Of a DNA stretch of 64,000 nucleotides, positions 41,704 to 50,383 are shown piece by piece. The position numbers were made by a program, and so were the translations under genes. The first letter of the stretch is position 1, and each line of letters begins with the position of its first letter. The notes under the pieces were generated by a model, which was not told the DNA's origin, ran no database searches, and saw only the letters and a list, made by a program, of their open reading frames with translations. This DNA is from Verrucomicrobiia bacterium (GTDB taxonomy: Bacteria; Verrucomicrobiota; Verrucomicrobiia; Verrucomicrobiales; Akkermansiaceae): NCBI GenBank assembly GCA_030431475.1, contig JAUIJD010000016.1, positions 1 through 64,000 of the forward strand, read 5' to 3'.

Positions 41704-43002
41704 CTACCCCATGAACCCGAGCCGCCCGTAGTCCTTGCCGAGGATCGGCGCCGACTTCGTCCGCAGCCAGTCCTCGAGTACGGTCGCATACACCTTGCGG
41801 AAATCCACGGTGTGGACGAGGTCGCCCTTGTCGAGCTCGGTCAGGCTCGGATAGCTGCCGTAGAGCCCGCCCTTCACCGGCGCGCCGGCAACGAAGAGAC
41901 ACGACGCCTTGCCGTGGTCGGTGCCGCTGCTGGCATTCTCCGACACCCGGCGGCCGAACTCGGAGAAGGTCATCACCGTCACCCGGTCCGCGTTGCCCTG
42001 TGCCTTGAGGTCCGCGAAGAAGGACTTCAGCGCGTTGTCGAGCTGGCCGAGCAGGCGGTCGTGCGAGTTGTCCTGGCGGTTGTGCGTGTCGAAGCCGCCG
42101 TGGCTCACGTAGTACACCCGCGTCGGCATCTTCCCGGCGATCATCCGCGCCACCATGTTCAGGCTGCGGGCGACCGGGGTGCCTTCATAGTTCACCTTCG
42201 AGCGATGCTTCGACGCCAGTTCGAGGATCTTCTTCGAGGAAACCCGCGCGTCCATCGCGACGCGTTCGAGGAAGTCGAGGTTCGACTCGCCGGCGACGCC
42301 CCCGACCTTGCCGGCGGGGGGCTCCGCGATCGAGGCGCCATCGACGGGCGCGTCCGGCGAGTTGAGCGAGTTGAAGAATGCCTCCGCCTCCGCCTTCTCG
42401 CCGCCGCCATGGATCCAGCGGTAGAGCTCCGGGGTCGAAAGCGACACGCCGGGGTTGCTCATCGCCCCGAAGGCCTCGGGATGCGTCTTCTTCAACGAAA
42501 TGCCCACGGTCGGATCCGAGCCCGCGCAGGCGTTGTCGAAGTAGCGTCCTACCCATCCGGTGTTCGCCCGCGCCAGCGGGTCGGCGGTCTCCCACACCGA
42601 GGTCGAGACGAAGTGCGAGCGGTTCGGGTTCGGATAGCCGACCCCCTGCACCACCGCCAGGTCGCCCTCCTTGTACATCCGGCCCAGGTTCGGCATCGCC
42701 GCGTTCAGCCCGATGCCGTCGGAAAGCTGGATCAGATCCTTCGCCTTCTTGCCGATCTTCGGCCGCGCCTTGTGGTAGGCGTCGTTCTCGAACGGCACCA
42801 GCGTGTTCAGCCCGTCGTTGCCGCCGGCGAGCTGGAGGACGACGAGGATCGTATCATCCTTCCCCGTCACCGCCTGCGTCGCCAGATCCCGCGCCCCGAG
42901 GTGCAGGTCCCCGAAGGTGCGCTCGACAAACATCGGCACCGTCCAGACCGACGACGCCCCCAGCATCGCCGATCGCAAAAACTCCCGTCTCGTCTTCATC
43001 AC
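41704..43002 (-). CDS. DUF1501 domain protein (Tat-exported)
   Basis: Exported protein of 432 residues. Twin-Arg signal MMKTRREFLRSAMLGASS. Seen: ILVVLQLAGGNDGLNTLVPFE, the DUF1501 hallmark, and later VMTFSEFGRRVSENASSGTDHGKAS, with GGFDTHNRQDNSHDRLL. This alkaline-phosphatase/sulfatase-related fold has conserved Asp/His (SEFGRR-x-DHG). It is always paired with DUF1800, here encoded 34 bases upstream on the same strand. Pair members are abundant in PVC genomes; function is unproven. The 43003-43036 gap is an AT-rich short repeat (AAACTCTAAA-type). Confidence 0.93.
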   Translation of the reverse strand: MMKTRREFLRSAMLGASSVWTVPMFVERTFGDLHLGARDLATQAVTGKDDTILVVLQLAGGNDGLNTLVPFENDAYHKARPKIGKKAKDLIQLSDGIGLNAAMPNLGRMYKEGDLAVVQGVGYPNPNRSHFVSTSVWETADPLARANTGWVGRYFDNACAGSDPTVGISLKKTHPEAFGAMSNPGVSLSTPELYRWIHGGGEKAEAEAFFNSLNSPDAPVDGASIAEPPAGKVGGVAGESNLDFLERVAMDARVSSKKILELASKHRSKVNYEGTPVARSLNMVARMIAGKMPTRVYYVSHGGFDTHNRQDNSHDRLLGQLDNALKSFFADLKAQGNADRVTVMTFSEFGRRVSENASSGTDHGKASCLFVAGAPVKGGLYGSYPSLTELDKGDLVHTVDFRKVYATVLEDWLRTKSAPILGKDYGRLGFMG

Positions 43003-43036
43003 AAATCTTGAATTTTAGAGTTTAAAGTTTCGAGTT

Positions 43037-44590
43037 TCAGCAAAGCTGGTAGTGCGGCGTGCTCATCATCAGGTGGCACAACTCGGCCACCTCGTGGTTG
43101 GTGAAAACGACCCCCTTCTTCGACCGGGCGTAGTCGACGAAGGTCTCGCGCTGCTTCTTCCCCGGATCCGCCTGGAACAGCCGGTCGACCAGCGCCTCGA
43201 CCAGCTCGGCCGGCTTCTCCCGCAACGGGCGCGGCGCGATCTTCTCGTAGTCGGGTCCCTCCCAGCGGTCCATCGCCCGCTTCACCATCCGCGCCAGCAT
43301 CTGCTGGCCCGGCTTTCCGCCGGCCGCCGCCATCTCCATCATCGAGCTGCCTTCGTCCTCGACGCCTTCGGCATTGATCGCCCCCTTGGTGATCACCCCG
43401 GCGGTGTTGTAGCGACTGAGCAGGGAGTTGGTGTTGATCCATGCCCGGCCCCAGTCCCACCCGGCCACGTTCGGCGGAAAGAAGAGCTGCTGCCCGAGCT
43501 CGCGCTGCACGGTCTGCACGTAGCCCCGCGGCAGGTCGTCGATCTCGAGCTCGCGGCACATCTGCACCAGAAACTGCACCGGGCTCTTGATCTGGTTGCG
43601 GATCACCGTGCCGTCGTAGAAGGCGCGGGAAAGGAGGATCTCGCGGAGCACCGGCTTGAGCTGGAAACCGCTCGCCCGGAAGGTCGCCGCCAGCTCCTTG
43701 ACCACCGCCTTCGGGGCCTCGTCCTCGACGAAGAACTCCCACAGCTTCGACGGCACGTAGGCCGCCGCCGCATCCTGCTCGAAGAGCAGGTCGATGATCT
43801 GCTTGCCGTCAAATTTCCCGCTCCGGCCGAGCACCGTCTTGGTCCCCTCGTCCCACTGACGCCGGTTGTGGGTCACCTCGCCGTTCAGCCGGTTCAGCTG
43901 GTAGCCGGTGAAGGCCCGCGCCGCCTCCTTGATGTCCTGCTCGGTGTAGTGCCCCTCGCCGAGGGTGAAGAGCTCCATCACCTCACGGGCGAAGTTCTCG
44001 TTCGGCTTGCCCTTCTTCGAGTTCTGGGTGTCGAGGTAGAGCATCATCGCCGGATCGACCGCGATCTCGTGCGTCAGCGCCCGGAAGTCGCCGAAGGCGT
44101 GCTCCCGGAAGAGCTGGTTCTGGCGCAGCATCAGCACCGACTGGCGGACTTTCTGCGACGAGGTCGCGAAGTGGTCGTGGAGGAAGATCACCATCTTCTC
44201 CCGCAGCGGGGCGCGCGAGTGCATCATCCGCCCGAACCACCATTCCCCGGCACTCACGATCTGCTCGCGCTGGCTGCGGCGGACCTCCCGCTGCATCTTC
44301 CGGCGCGCCTCCTCGCGCTCCTTCGGCGTCATGTTGCGCTGTTCCTGCCTCGACGCGCGAACCCTCTCGAAGCGCTCGCGCCGCTCCGCGGCGACCTTCT
44401 TCGGGTCCGCCCAGTCCGGCACCGGGATCGCGCCGATCGGCTCGTCGGGATCCAGCAGCCCGTCCACCGCCGCCTCGCGGCCCAGCTCGTGGATTTTCCG
44501 GATCTCGGCGGGCGAGGCCCCGAATCCGGCCCGCCTCACCAGGTGGGCGGCTTCCTCGAGGGTCCATTCGTTCTTGGCGCGCGGGAGCAT
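43037..44590 (-). CDS. DUF1800 domain protein
   Basis: Protein of 517 residues, upstream partner of the DUF1501 gene. Seen: WTLEEAAHLVRRAGFGASPAEIRKI at the N-terminus, WFGRMMHSRAPLREKMVIFLHDHFATS, ALTHEIAVDPAMMLYLDTQNSKKGKPNENFAREVMELFTLGEGHYTEQDI (family core, ENFARELMELFTLG-type), PPNVAGWDWG and EVAELCHLMMSTPHYQLC at the C-terminus. No signal peptide is visible, unlike many homologues. Function unknown; perhaps processed or exported together with the DUF1501 protein. Confidence 0.93.
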   Translation of the reverse strand: MLPRAKNEWTLEEAAHLVRRAGFGASPAEIRKIHELGREAAVDGLLDPDEPIGAIPVPDWADPKKVAAERRERFERVRASRQEQRNMTPKEREEARRKMQREVRRSQREQIVSAGEWWFGRMMHSRAPLREKMVIFLHDHFATSSQKVRQSVLMLRQNQLFREHAFGDFRALTHEIAVDPAMMLYLDTQNSKKGKPNENFAREVMELFTLGEGHYTEQDIKEAARAFTGYQLNRLNGEVTHNRRQWDEGTKTVLGRSGKFDGKQIIDLLFEQDAAAAYVPSKLWEFFVEDEAPKAVVKELAATFRASGFQLKPVLREILLSRAFYDGTVIRNQIKSPVQFLVQMCRELEIDDLPRGYVQTVQRELGQQLFFPPNVAGWDWGRAWINTNSLLSRYNTAGVITKGAINAEGVEDEGSSMMEMAAAGGKPGQQMLARMVKRAMDRWEGPDYEKIAPRPLREKPAELVEALVDRLFQADPGKKQRETFVDYARSKKGVVFTNHEVAELCHLMMSTPHYQLC

Positions 44591-44703
44591 GATGATCGGA
44601 AGGTTACGAAAACCGAAAACCCCGCCTTCCGGGGAAAGTCGCGAGGGCTCCGGATGATTTCTTCCGTGATTTCCGCGGTGCGCATGGTTTCTTCCCCCCG
44701 CCG

Positions 44704-47223
44704 ATGTCTTCCGAGCCCGAACTCCTCAGCCCCGCCGGGAACTGGGACTGCGCCCGCGCGGCCGTGGCCGCGGGCGCCGACGCGATTTTCTTCGGCCTGC
44801 CCGCCTTCAACGCCCGCCTGCGCGCCGACAACTTCACCAACGAGGACCTGCCGGAGCTGATGGACTTTCTCCATCGCCACGGCGTGAAGGGCTTCGTGAC
44901 GATGAACACCCTCATCTTCACCGGCGAACTTGAGGCCGCCGAGGCCCAGCTGCGCCGCGTCGCCGAGGCCGGCGTCGACGCCCTCATCATCCAGGATCTC
45001 GGCCTGGCGAAGATGGCCCGCGAGATCGCGCCGGAGGTCGAGCTCCACGCCTCGACCCAGATGACCATCACCTCCCCCGAGGGCCTCGCCTTCGTCGAGA
45101 GCCTCTTTCCGCTCGAACGCGCCGTCCTCGCCCGCGAGCTTTCGGTGAAGGAGATCGAGCGCTTCGGCCATCCGGCCACCACCCCCCTCGAGGTCTTCGT
45201 CCACGGCGCCCTCTGCGTCGCCTACTCCGGCCAGTGCCTCACCAGCGAGTCGCTCGGACAGCGCTCCGCCAACCGCGGCGAGTGCGCCCAGGCCTGCCGC
45301 ATGCCCTACGAGCTGGTCGTCGATGGCGAGACCCAGCCGATGGACGAGGTCCGCTACCTCCTCAGCCCGCAGGACCTCGCCGCCGTCGACCTCATCCCCG
45401 ACCTCGTCCGGGCCGGCGTGAAATCCTTCAAGATCGAAGGCCGCCTCAAGTCCCCCGAGTACGTCGCCGCCGTCACCCGCGTCTACCGCAAGGCCCTGGG
45501 GAGAGCGGGTTTCCAACCCGCTGCACCAAGCCGGGCCGACCGCTACGCGCTCGAGATGACCTTCTCCCGCGGGCTCACCACCGGCTGGCTCGGCGGCACC
45601 AACCACCCCTACCTCACCCACGGCCGCTTCGGGAAGAAGCGCGGGCCCTTCCTCGGCACCATCACCGAGGCCCAGAACGGATGGGTCCGTCTCGACACCC
45701 CTCCCGCCGACCACACGCCACCTCTCAAAGCCGGCGACGGGGTCGTCTTCGATGCCGGGGAAAACCGCGACCTCGAACAAGGCGCCTCCATCTGGAAGAT
45801 CGAAGGCGACCGCATCATCTTTCACCGCACCTACAGCGGCATCAACTTCGACCGCATCCGCCCCGGCGTCACCCTCTACAAGACCTCCGACCCCGCCCTC
45901 GAGTCCGAGATCCGCAAGTTCTGGCAAAACGCCAAACTCCCCGAAACGAAGACCCCGCTCCACCTCACCGTCAGCGGCCGCCCCGGCGAACCTCTCACGC
46001 TTTCGTCTTCGTTCGATGTCGAGCGTCCGATGTTCGATGTTCGATGTTCGACTTCCAGTCCGCTGGAAGTCGCCGCCAAACACCCCCTCACCACCGACAC
46101 CCTCGAAAAGCAGCTCGGCCGCCTCGGCGACACCCCGTTCGAACTCGCCACCCTCGACAACCGGCTCGAAGGCGACTGCCACCTCGCCCTCTCCGAACTC
46201 AACCGCCTCCGGCGTGAACTCGTCGAGCGTCTTTCCACCACCCCCGGGCCTCGCTCCCCGAAAGCCACCGCCGTTTCCCACCGCGATCTTCTTCCCGAAC
46301 CTTCGAAGTTCGATGTCGGACGTTCGATGTTGGACGTTCCCCGCCTTTCCGTCCTCTGCCGCACCCTCCCCCAGGTCGAGGCCGCGCTCGGGTCGGACAT
46401 CGGCACCATCTACTGCGACTTCGAGGACCCGCGACGCTACAAGGACGCCGTCGCCCTCGTCCGTGAAACTTGTCCGACGAAGCCTTGGCGAAGTCGGATT
46501 CATCTGGCCACCCCGCGCATCATCAAGCCCGGCGAGATCGGCTACCTCAAGCACATCGAGCGGGCCGAACCCGACGGCCTGCTCCTCCGCAACCTCGCCT
46601 CCCTCGACTACTACAAGGATCGGAGCGACCTGATCCGCACCGCCGACTTCTCACTCAACGTCGCCAACCCGATCACCGCCCGCCTGCTCAAGGAAGCCGC
46701 CCGGCTCGATCACCTGACGATCTCCTACGACCTCAACATCGGCCAGGTGCTCGACCTGCTCGCCAAGGCACCCGCCGACTGGTTCGAGCTGACCCTCCAC
46801 CAGCACATGCCCCTGTTTCACATGGAGCACTGCGTCTTCTGCACCTTCATGAGCGAGGGCACCGACTACCGCGACTGCGGACGCCCCTGCGAGAAGCACG
46901 TCGTCCACCTCCGCGACCGCGTCGGACAGCTCCACCGCCTGCAGGCCGACGTCGGCTGCCGCAACACCCTCTTCAACGGCCGCGCCCAAACCGGTGCCCG
47001 TTTCTACGACGAACTCCGTAGCACCGGCCTCTCCCGCTTCCGCATCGAACTCCTCGACGAGGACCGCGAAGCCGCCACCCGCACCATCCAGGCCTACCAG
47101 GCCCTGCTCGACGGAAACCTCGCGCCCGCCGACCTCCTCGCCCGCGTCACCGCTCTGGAGAAGCTCGGCGTCACGGAAGGCACGCTGGCCGGAGCCGGCA
47201 TCGGCGCTTCCCAAGCGCCTTGA
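44704..47223 (+). CDS. U32-family peptidase (RlhA/YdcP-like) riddled with repeat insertions
   Basis: Protein of 839 residues, longer than the roughly 650-700 usual for the family. Residues 1-260 are the U32 domain: ELLSPAGNWDCARAAVAAGADAIFFG, then FVHGALCVAYSGQCLTSESLGQRSANRGECAQACRMPYEL (conserved Cys cluster) and KSFKIEGRLKSPEYVA. The DUF3656-like C-terminal part contains DVGCRNTLFNGRAQTG and RIELLDEDREAATR. RlhA members hydroxylate C2501 of 23S rRNA. Repeat-derived segments lie at residues about 265-273 (GRAGFQPAA), 436-450 (FDVERPMFDVRCS), 532-545 (SKFDVGRSMLDV), 588-600 (RETCPTKPWRSRIH) and 834-839 (GASQAP plus stop). All preserve the frame. It may be still active or decaying. Confidence 0.85.
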   Translation: MSSEPELLSPAGNWDCARAAVAAGADAIFFGLPAFNARLRADNFTNEDLPELMDFLHRHGVKGFVTMNTLIFTGELEAAEAQLRRVAEAGVDALIIQDLGLAKMAREIAPEVELHASTQMTITSPEGLAFVESLFPLERAVLARELSVKEIERFGHPATTPLEVFVHGALCVAYSGQCLTSESLGQRSANRGECAQACRMPYELVVDGETQPMDEVRYLLSPQDLAAVDLIPDLVRAGVKSFKIEGRLKSPEYVAAVTRVYRKALGRAGFQPAAPSRADRYALEMTFSRGLTTGWLGGTNHPYLTHGRFGKKRGPFLGTITEAQNGWVRLDTPPADHTPPLKAGDGVVFDAGENRDLEQGASIWKIEGDRIIFHRTYSGINFDRIRPGVTLYKTSDPALESEIRKFWQNAKLPETKTPLHLTVSGRPGEPLTLSSSFDVERPMFDVRCSTSSPLEVAAKHPLTTDTLEKQLGRLGDTPFELATLDNRLEGDCHLALSELNRLRRELVERLSTTPGPRSPKATAVSHRDLLPEPSKFDVGRSMLDVPRLSVLCRTLPQVEAALGSDIGTIYCDFEDPRRYKDAVALVRETCPTKPWRSRIHLATPRIIKPGEIGYLKHIERAEPDGLLLRNLASLDYYKDRSDLIRTADFSLNVANPITARLLKEAARLDHLTISYDLNIGQVLDLLAKAPADWFELTLHQHMPLFHMEHCVFCTFMSEGTDYRDCGRPCEKHVVHLRDRVGQLHRLQADVGCRNTLFNGRAQTGARFYDELRSTGLSRFRIELLDEDREAATRTIQAYQALLDGNLAPADLLARVTALEKLGVTEGTLAGAGIGASQAP
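45500..45522. repeat. REP-like hairpin in frame inside U32 gene
   Basis: GGAG then AGCGGGTT-TCC-AACCCGCT is a GGAG-hairpin of the same shape as the intergenic REPs. It codes for GRAGFQPA. Confidence 0.7.
46011..46054. repeat. 39-bp-class repeat in frame inside U32 gene (copy 1)
   Basis: Degenerate run of TTCGATGT units, coding FDVERPMFDVRCSTS. Same orientation as the right end of the four-helix-bundle cassette. Confidence 0.8.
46301..46340. repeat. 39-bp-class repeat in frame inside U32 gene (copy 2)
   Basis: Matches 35964-36002 at 36 of 39 positions and codes SKFDVGRSMLDVP. Confidence 0.85.
46468..46505. repeat. TCCGAC...GTCGGA repeat in frame inside U32 gene
   Basis: TCCGAC (46473-46478) and GTCGGA (46493-46498) flank GAAGCCTTGGCGAA. 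This motif form (TTGTCCG-CGAAGCCTTGGCGAAG-CGGA) is a repeat I know from PVC-group genomes; only one copy is in this window. Codes TCPTKPWRSRIH. Confidence 0.6.
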
Positions 47224-47301
47224 CGGGCCCGGGTCACCCCGCCGTCCCGGGAAAACCGAGCGCCTGCGGAAAACGTTCCCGAGACCGGAGAAAATCCGAC
47301 C

Positions 47302-48741
47302 TCACGCCACCCGTGCCGGATCCTCGCCCAGCAGGAACGCGAGCACCTCGGCCGCCGTGTAGTGCGGGTTCCCCGGGGAAGCCAGGGCGCGAATTCCCGA
47401 CAGGTCCTTGCCGCAGGTGAGCAGCGGCGGCTCCACCCGGACCTCGCCATCGCCTTTCCGAACCTGACCCAGACCGAGGTTCGCCATCAGGCTGTTGCAC
47501 AGGCACTTCCGGCCCTCCGCGTCCTCCTCACAGCCACCCCGTCGGGCAAAGTCCTCCGGCGCCTCGGCCGGACACCGCCACGCCACCGATCCGTCGTCCC
47601 GCTCATAGGCCTCGCGCAGGTAGCCCAGGTCGCATCGTCGATGCCGTTCGTCATAGACTTCCGCTTCGGAAAGCGTTCCGGGCAGGGACAACACCTGGAA
47701 GGGAAAGCCGGTCGGGGAGGCCACCGGATCGCGGAACACCCGTTCTTCGCCACGGAGTGCCGCCTCAACCACCTCCCGCTTGAGGTCCGCACGCAGTCCC
47801 GACTCCTCGCAGAAGGCGAACAGCGTCCCCACTTGAACACCGCTCGCCCCAACCTCACGGGCCTGTCGCAGGCCTTCGGCCGACGCTTTCGATCCCGCCA
47901 GCCAGAAAGGCAGGCCGAGGGCCGCGATCGCCGACGGATCCACCTCGTCCCGGCTGCCATACACCGGCTCGCCCGCGTCATCCATCTTCAGCGCCCCCCG
48001 CGGCGGCGCGTTGTGCCCCCCCGCGGTCGGGTCTTCGACCACCAGGCCATCGATCCGGCCCCGGCTCTTCTTCACCAGCATCGTCGCCAGCGTGACCGAG
48101 GCCACGATGGGAAAGAAGGCCGGACGCACCAGCTCCGGCGGATCGCCCGGAAAGAGGGCCCGCGGATCGAAGCGCAGCTTGTGCTCACGACTTGCGCCGG
48201 ACACGTGCAGGCCGAACTCGACCGGCTCCCACGCGGCCAGGCGGTCGAGAATGCCCGCAATCTCGAGCGGAATGCCGGCCCCCACCAGCACCACATCGAC
48301 GCCCGCCAGCATCGCCCCGAGCAGCGAGGGAAGCATCGGCGCCTGGATCTTGTGGAGGTAGTTGATGCCCACCGATCCCCGGTGTCCCTCCTTGGCCAGC
48401 CAGACCTCGACGAAATTCGCGACCACCAGCAGTTCCTCAAGCCCGCGATCCGGCGCCTCCCCGACCATCGGCTTGGCGGCATACGGCACCGCCGGGTCCT
48501 TGCCGCCGTCGATCCAGTACCGCTCGCGGACGCGGTCCGCGATCTCGGGGTCGGGAAACGCCTCCAGCGCCCGGCGGACATGCCCGCCGGGATCCCCCGC
48601 CTGCAGGCGCCGACTGAGGATCAGGTCGATGGCCGTGCCCGACACCACACCAAGCTGCCCCTGAGAGGCCACCGCCCTGGCCAGCCGCCAGCTTGAAATG
48701 CCGAGGCCCATGCCTCCCTGGATGATCGATGGAACATTCAT
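47302..48741 (-). CDS. Nitronate monooxygenase-like flavoprotein
   Basis: Flavin-dependent TIM-barrel protein of 479 residues related to 2-nitropropane dioxygenase and to the PfaD/FabD-linked enoyl reductases. Seen: IIQGGMGLGISSWRLARAVASQGQLGVVSGTA at the N-terminus, the FMN site VGINYLHKIQAPMLPSLLGAMLAGVDVVLVGAG, DGLVVEDPTAGGHNAPPRG (substrate-side His in GGHNAP), and LPFWLAGSKASAEGLRQAREVGASGVQVGTLFAFCEESG. The C-terminal 100 residues hold Cys clusters (RCDLGYLREAY, CEEDAEGRKCLCNSL, LTCGKDL), an added domain unlike simple nitronate monooxygenases. Function in this organism is not fixed. Convergent with U32. Confidence 0.85.
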   Translation of the reverse strand: MNVPSIIQGGMGLGISSWRLARAVASQGQLGVVSGTAIDLILSRRLQAGDPGGHVRRALEAFPDPEIADRVRERYWIDGGKDPAVPYAAKPMVGEAPDRGLEELLVVANFVEVWLAKEGHRGSVGINYLHKIQAPMLPSLLGAMLAGVDVVLVGAGIPLEIAGILDRLAAWEPVEFGLHVSGASREHKLRFDPRALFPGDPPELVRPAFFPIVASVTLATMLVKKSRGRIDGLVVEDPTAGGHNAPPRGALKMDDAGEPVYGSRDEVDPSAIAALGLPFWLAGSKASAEGLRQAREVGASGVQVGTLFAFCEESGLRADLKREVVEAALRGEERVFRDPVASPTGFPFQVLSLPGTLSEAEVYDERHRRCDLGYLREAYERDDGSVAWRCPAEAPEDFARRGGCEEDAEGRKCLCNSLMANLGLGQVRKGDGEVRVEPPLLTCGKDLSGIRALASPGNPHYTAAEVLAFLLGEDPARVA

Positions 48742-48996
48742 GGCAACCCGCCTGGAAACCGCGAAGCGAGGACGCCACCAGCGACATCACCACGGCACAG
48801 CTTCCTTGCCGTGAACCCTCCGCCGCCCGATCGCGGGCGCAAAGCCGAAAACCCCCGATCGGCCCTCCAAGCAAAGTGGCGCGCCGACTTCCGGAAACCG
48901 TGCGCAGGCCCGGCACGACATCCTCCCTTTTCCACACCCCGCCATTGCCCCTCCCCTGGAGAGACTCACCCCATTCGCAGCGCTCGAAACGAGCGC

Positions 48997-49176
48997 CTAG
49001 CGCCAGCCGCGCTCCTGCTCGCGGTTCTCGAGTTCCGCGCGCCGCAGCTGCTTCATCTCGTGGGCTTCCGGCGAGACCGCCTCCTCTTCGGCGGCGAGGC
49101 CACCGCGGGAACCGCAGCTGGACAAAAGGAAACCGGCGAGAAGAGAAAGAAGGGCAAGCAAGGGTGCGAATTTCAC
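48997..49176 (-). CDS. Small lipoprotein
   Basis: Lipoprotein of 59 residues, GTG start at 49176 (an ATG at 49191 is also possible). Signal KFAPLLALLSLLAGFLLSSC with lipobox LSSC. The mature part is charged (EEEAVSPEAHEMKQLRRAELENREQERGWR) and probably a single helix. No family recognised. The 48742-48996 stretch between it and the flavoprotein holds no other convincing gene. Confidence 0.6.
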   Translation of the reverse strand: MKFAPLLALLSLLAGFLLSSCGSRGGLAAEEEAVSPEAHEMKQLRRAELENREQERGWR

Positions 49177-49283
49177 GCGACCAACATCCAAAACCCACGC
49201 TCAGCCGCAAGCCTCCAGTTGCCGAACCGGGAGGAAATCCCCGTCGGCACGCGGGCATCGCGGCGCTCCACCTCCGGACTCGC

Positions 49284-49787
49284 TCAACTCCCGGAGCCGT
49301 CGGCGGATTCCTCCGGCTCCTCCCGCAGTCCGTGATACCGCACCAGGTTGTCGTGGGTGTGGTTGACGAAGATCGAGGTCCCGAACGGGTGATGACCGTG
49401 CAGCGCCTTGTGAAGTCCCTTGGCGAGGACCGACGCGACCCGGGCTCCGGTCTCCGCCGCGGTGGTGACCATCGACGGCGGCGAGTCGGCGAGGAACGCG
49501 GCCTCGTGCTCGACCGAAAGCTCCTCGCGTTCGATGTGGTGAATGAGCGCCTCGAGCCGGGCCAGACGTTCCGGATCGGACTTGCCCTGGGCCTCGGTGA
49601 AGTTGCGCCGCAAGGCGCGGTCCTCGACCTTCAAGGCCTCGAGCCGCTCGATCAGGCGGTTGCCCGCCGGGCGACCAATCCGGCGAACCCGGTATTCAAG
49701 GACCTTCAGTCGCGCCTCCACATACGCGATCTTCTCAGCGACGGAGTCAGGATATGCATTCATGGCGGTAGGGGTTGCATCCGTCAT
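49284..49787 (-). CDS. Helical protein of unknown function
   Basis: Protein of 167 residues from the ATG at 49787. It starts TDATPTAMNAYPDSVAEKIAYVEARLKVLEYRVRRIG, a coiled-coil helix, continues IERLEALKVEDRALRRNFTEAQGKSDPERLARLEALIHHIEREELSVE, and ends with a separate AAETGARVASVLAKGLHKALHGHHPFGTSIFVNHTHDNLVRY, rich in His. No signal peptide or TM segment is obvious. No family recognised. The frame is open to 49889, but those codons look non-coding. Confidence 0.6.
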   Translation of the reverse strand: MTDATPTAMNAYPDSVAEKIAYVEARLKVLEYRVRRIGRPAGNRLIERLEALKVEDRALRRNFTEAQGKSDPERLARLEALIHHIEREELSVEHEAAFLADSPPSMVTTAAETGARVASVLAKGLHKALHGHHPFGTSIFVNHTHDNLVRYHGLREEPEESADGSGS

Positions 49788-49978
49788 GATATCGCGCTCC
49801 CTCCGAAATGACCATGGGATTCTCGGCTTTGGAGCAAGCAGGGTGATCAAGCCAGGGAGGGATCGGTTGCTTGATGGAGAGGATTCCAAGGATGACCATG
49901 ATGAGATCTCAATTCTGCCGGTCCGACGGTGCGCGGAACGTCCTGCAAGTTGCCGGAAACTGGAGAAAGGATCCCATT

Positions 49979-50012
49979 CATCCTGTCCATCCTGTCCATC
50001 AAGTCCATCATG
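49979..50012. repeat. 9-bp tandem repeat TCCTGTCCA
   Basis: Two perfect TCCTGTCCA units (TCCTGTCCATCCTGTCCA) followed by degenerate copies (TCAAGTCCA, TCATG). This class of 9-bp repeat is common between genes in PVC-group genomes. Confidence 0.7.
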
Positions 50013-50130
50013 CTCCCCTATTCCCGGCGTTCCGCATGCTCCTTTCCCTCGCTTGATCGCCCTATTTGGACAGGGCTACCTCATTCTGACTCAAGCCATC
50101 TGTTCTCGCGCTCGAAGTGGATTGGGGGAA

Positions 50131-50273
50131 CCACCAATGAACGCGGATCGACACGAATGGGAAGGTCACCTGGCTCCGGATGGGCACTCTGAGCCGTGGG
50201 ATCCTCCTGGTGAGGACATTTCTCGGACGGATTTCTTCCAGTATTAGCGTCCATTCGTGTCCATTCGCGGTGG
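50131..50273. repeat. Degenerate inverted repeat of the H class (H2)
   Basis: The right part GCGTCCATTCGTGTCCATTCGCGG (50247-50270; shown here in full over 20 only by position) is the inverse of the GAATGGAC-type arms of H1; the left part at 50131-50160 (CCACCAATGAACGCGGATCG) has drifted. Confidence 0.5.
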
Positions 50274-50383
50274 ATCTCCCAAGGTGAGGCAGTCCTGCGG
50301 CTTTGGAGCCATTCCCGGAAGTCCCGACCGGAAACGGTCGGAATCCGCCGACGCCCCCCCGCGACCGGGCGCCCCCGCCCCGC

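Larger units (their letters stand above)
49788..50383. other. 596-base gene-free gap with short repeats
   Basis: I see no convincing gene. The gap has lower GC than its neighbours. It holds a TCCTGTCCA tandem run at 49979-50012 and a degenerate inverted repeat at 50131-50273. Open frames inside it lack coding bias or start signals. Possible remnants of an insertion. Confidence 0.6.

Noticed and set aside
49929..50192. Small open frame in the 49788-50383 gap
   Set aside because: It spans the TCCTGTCCA repeat and has no coding bias, start signal or known motif.
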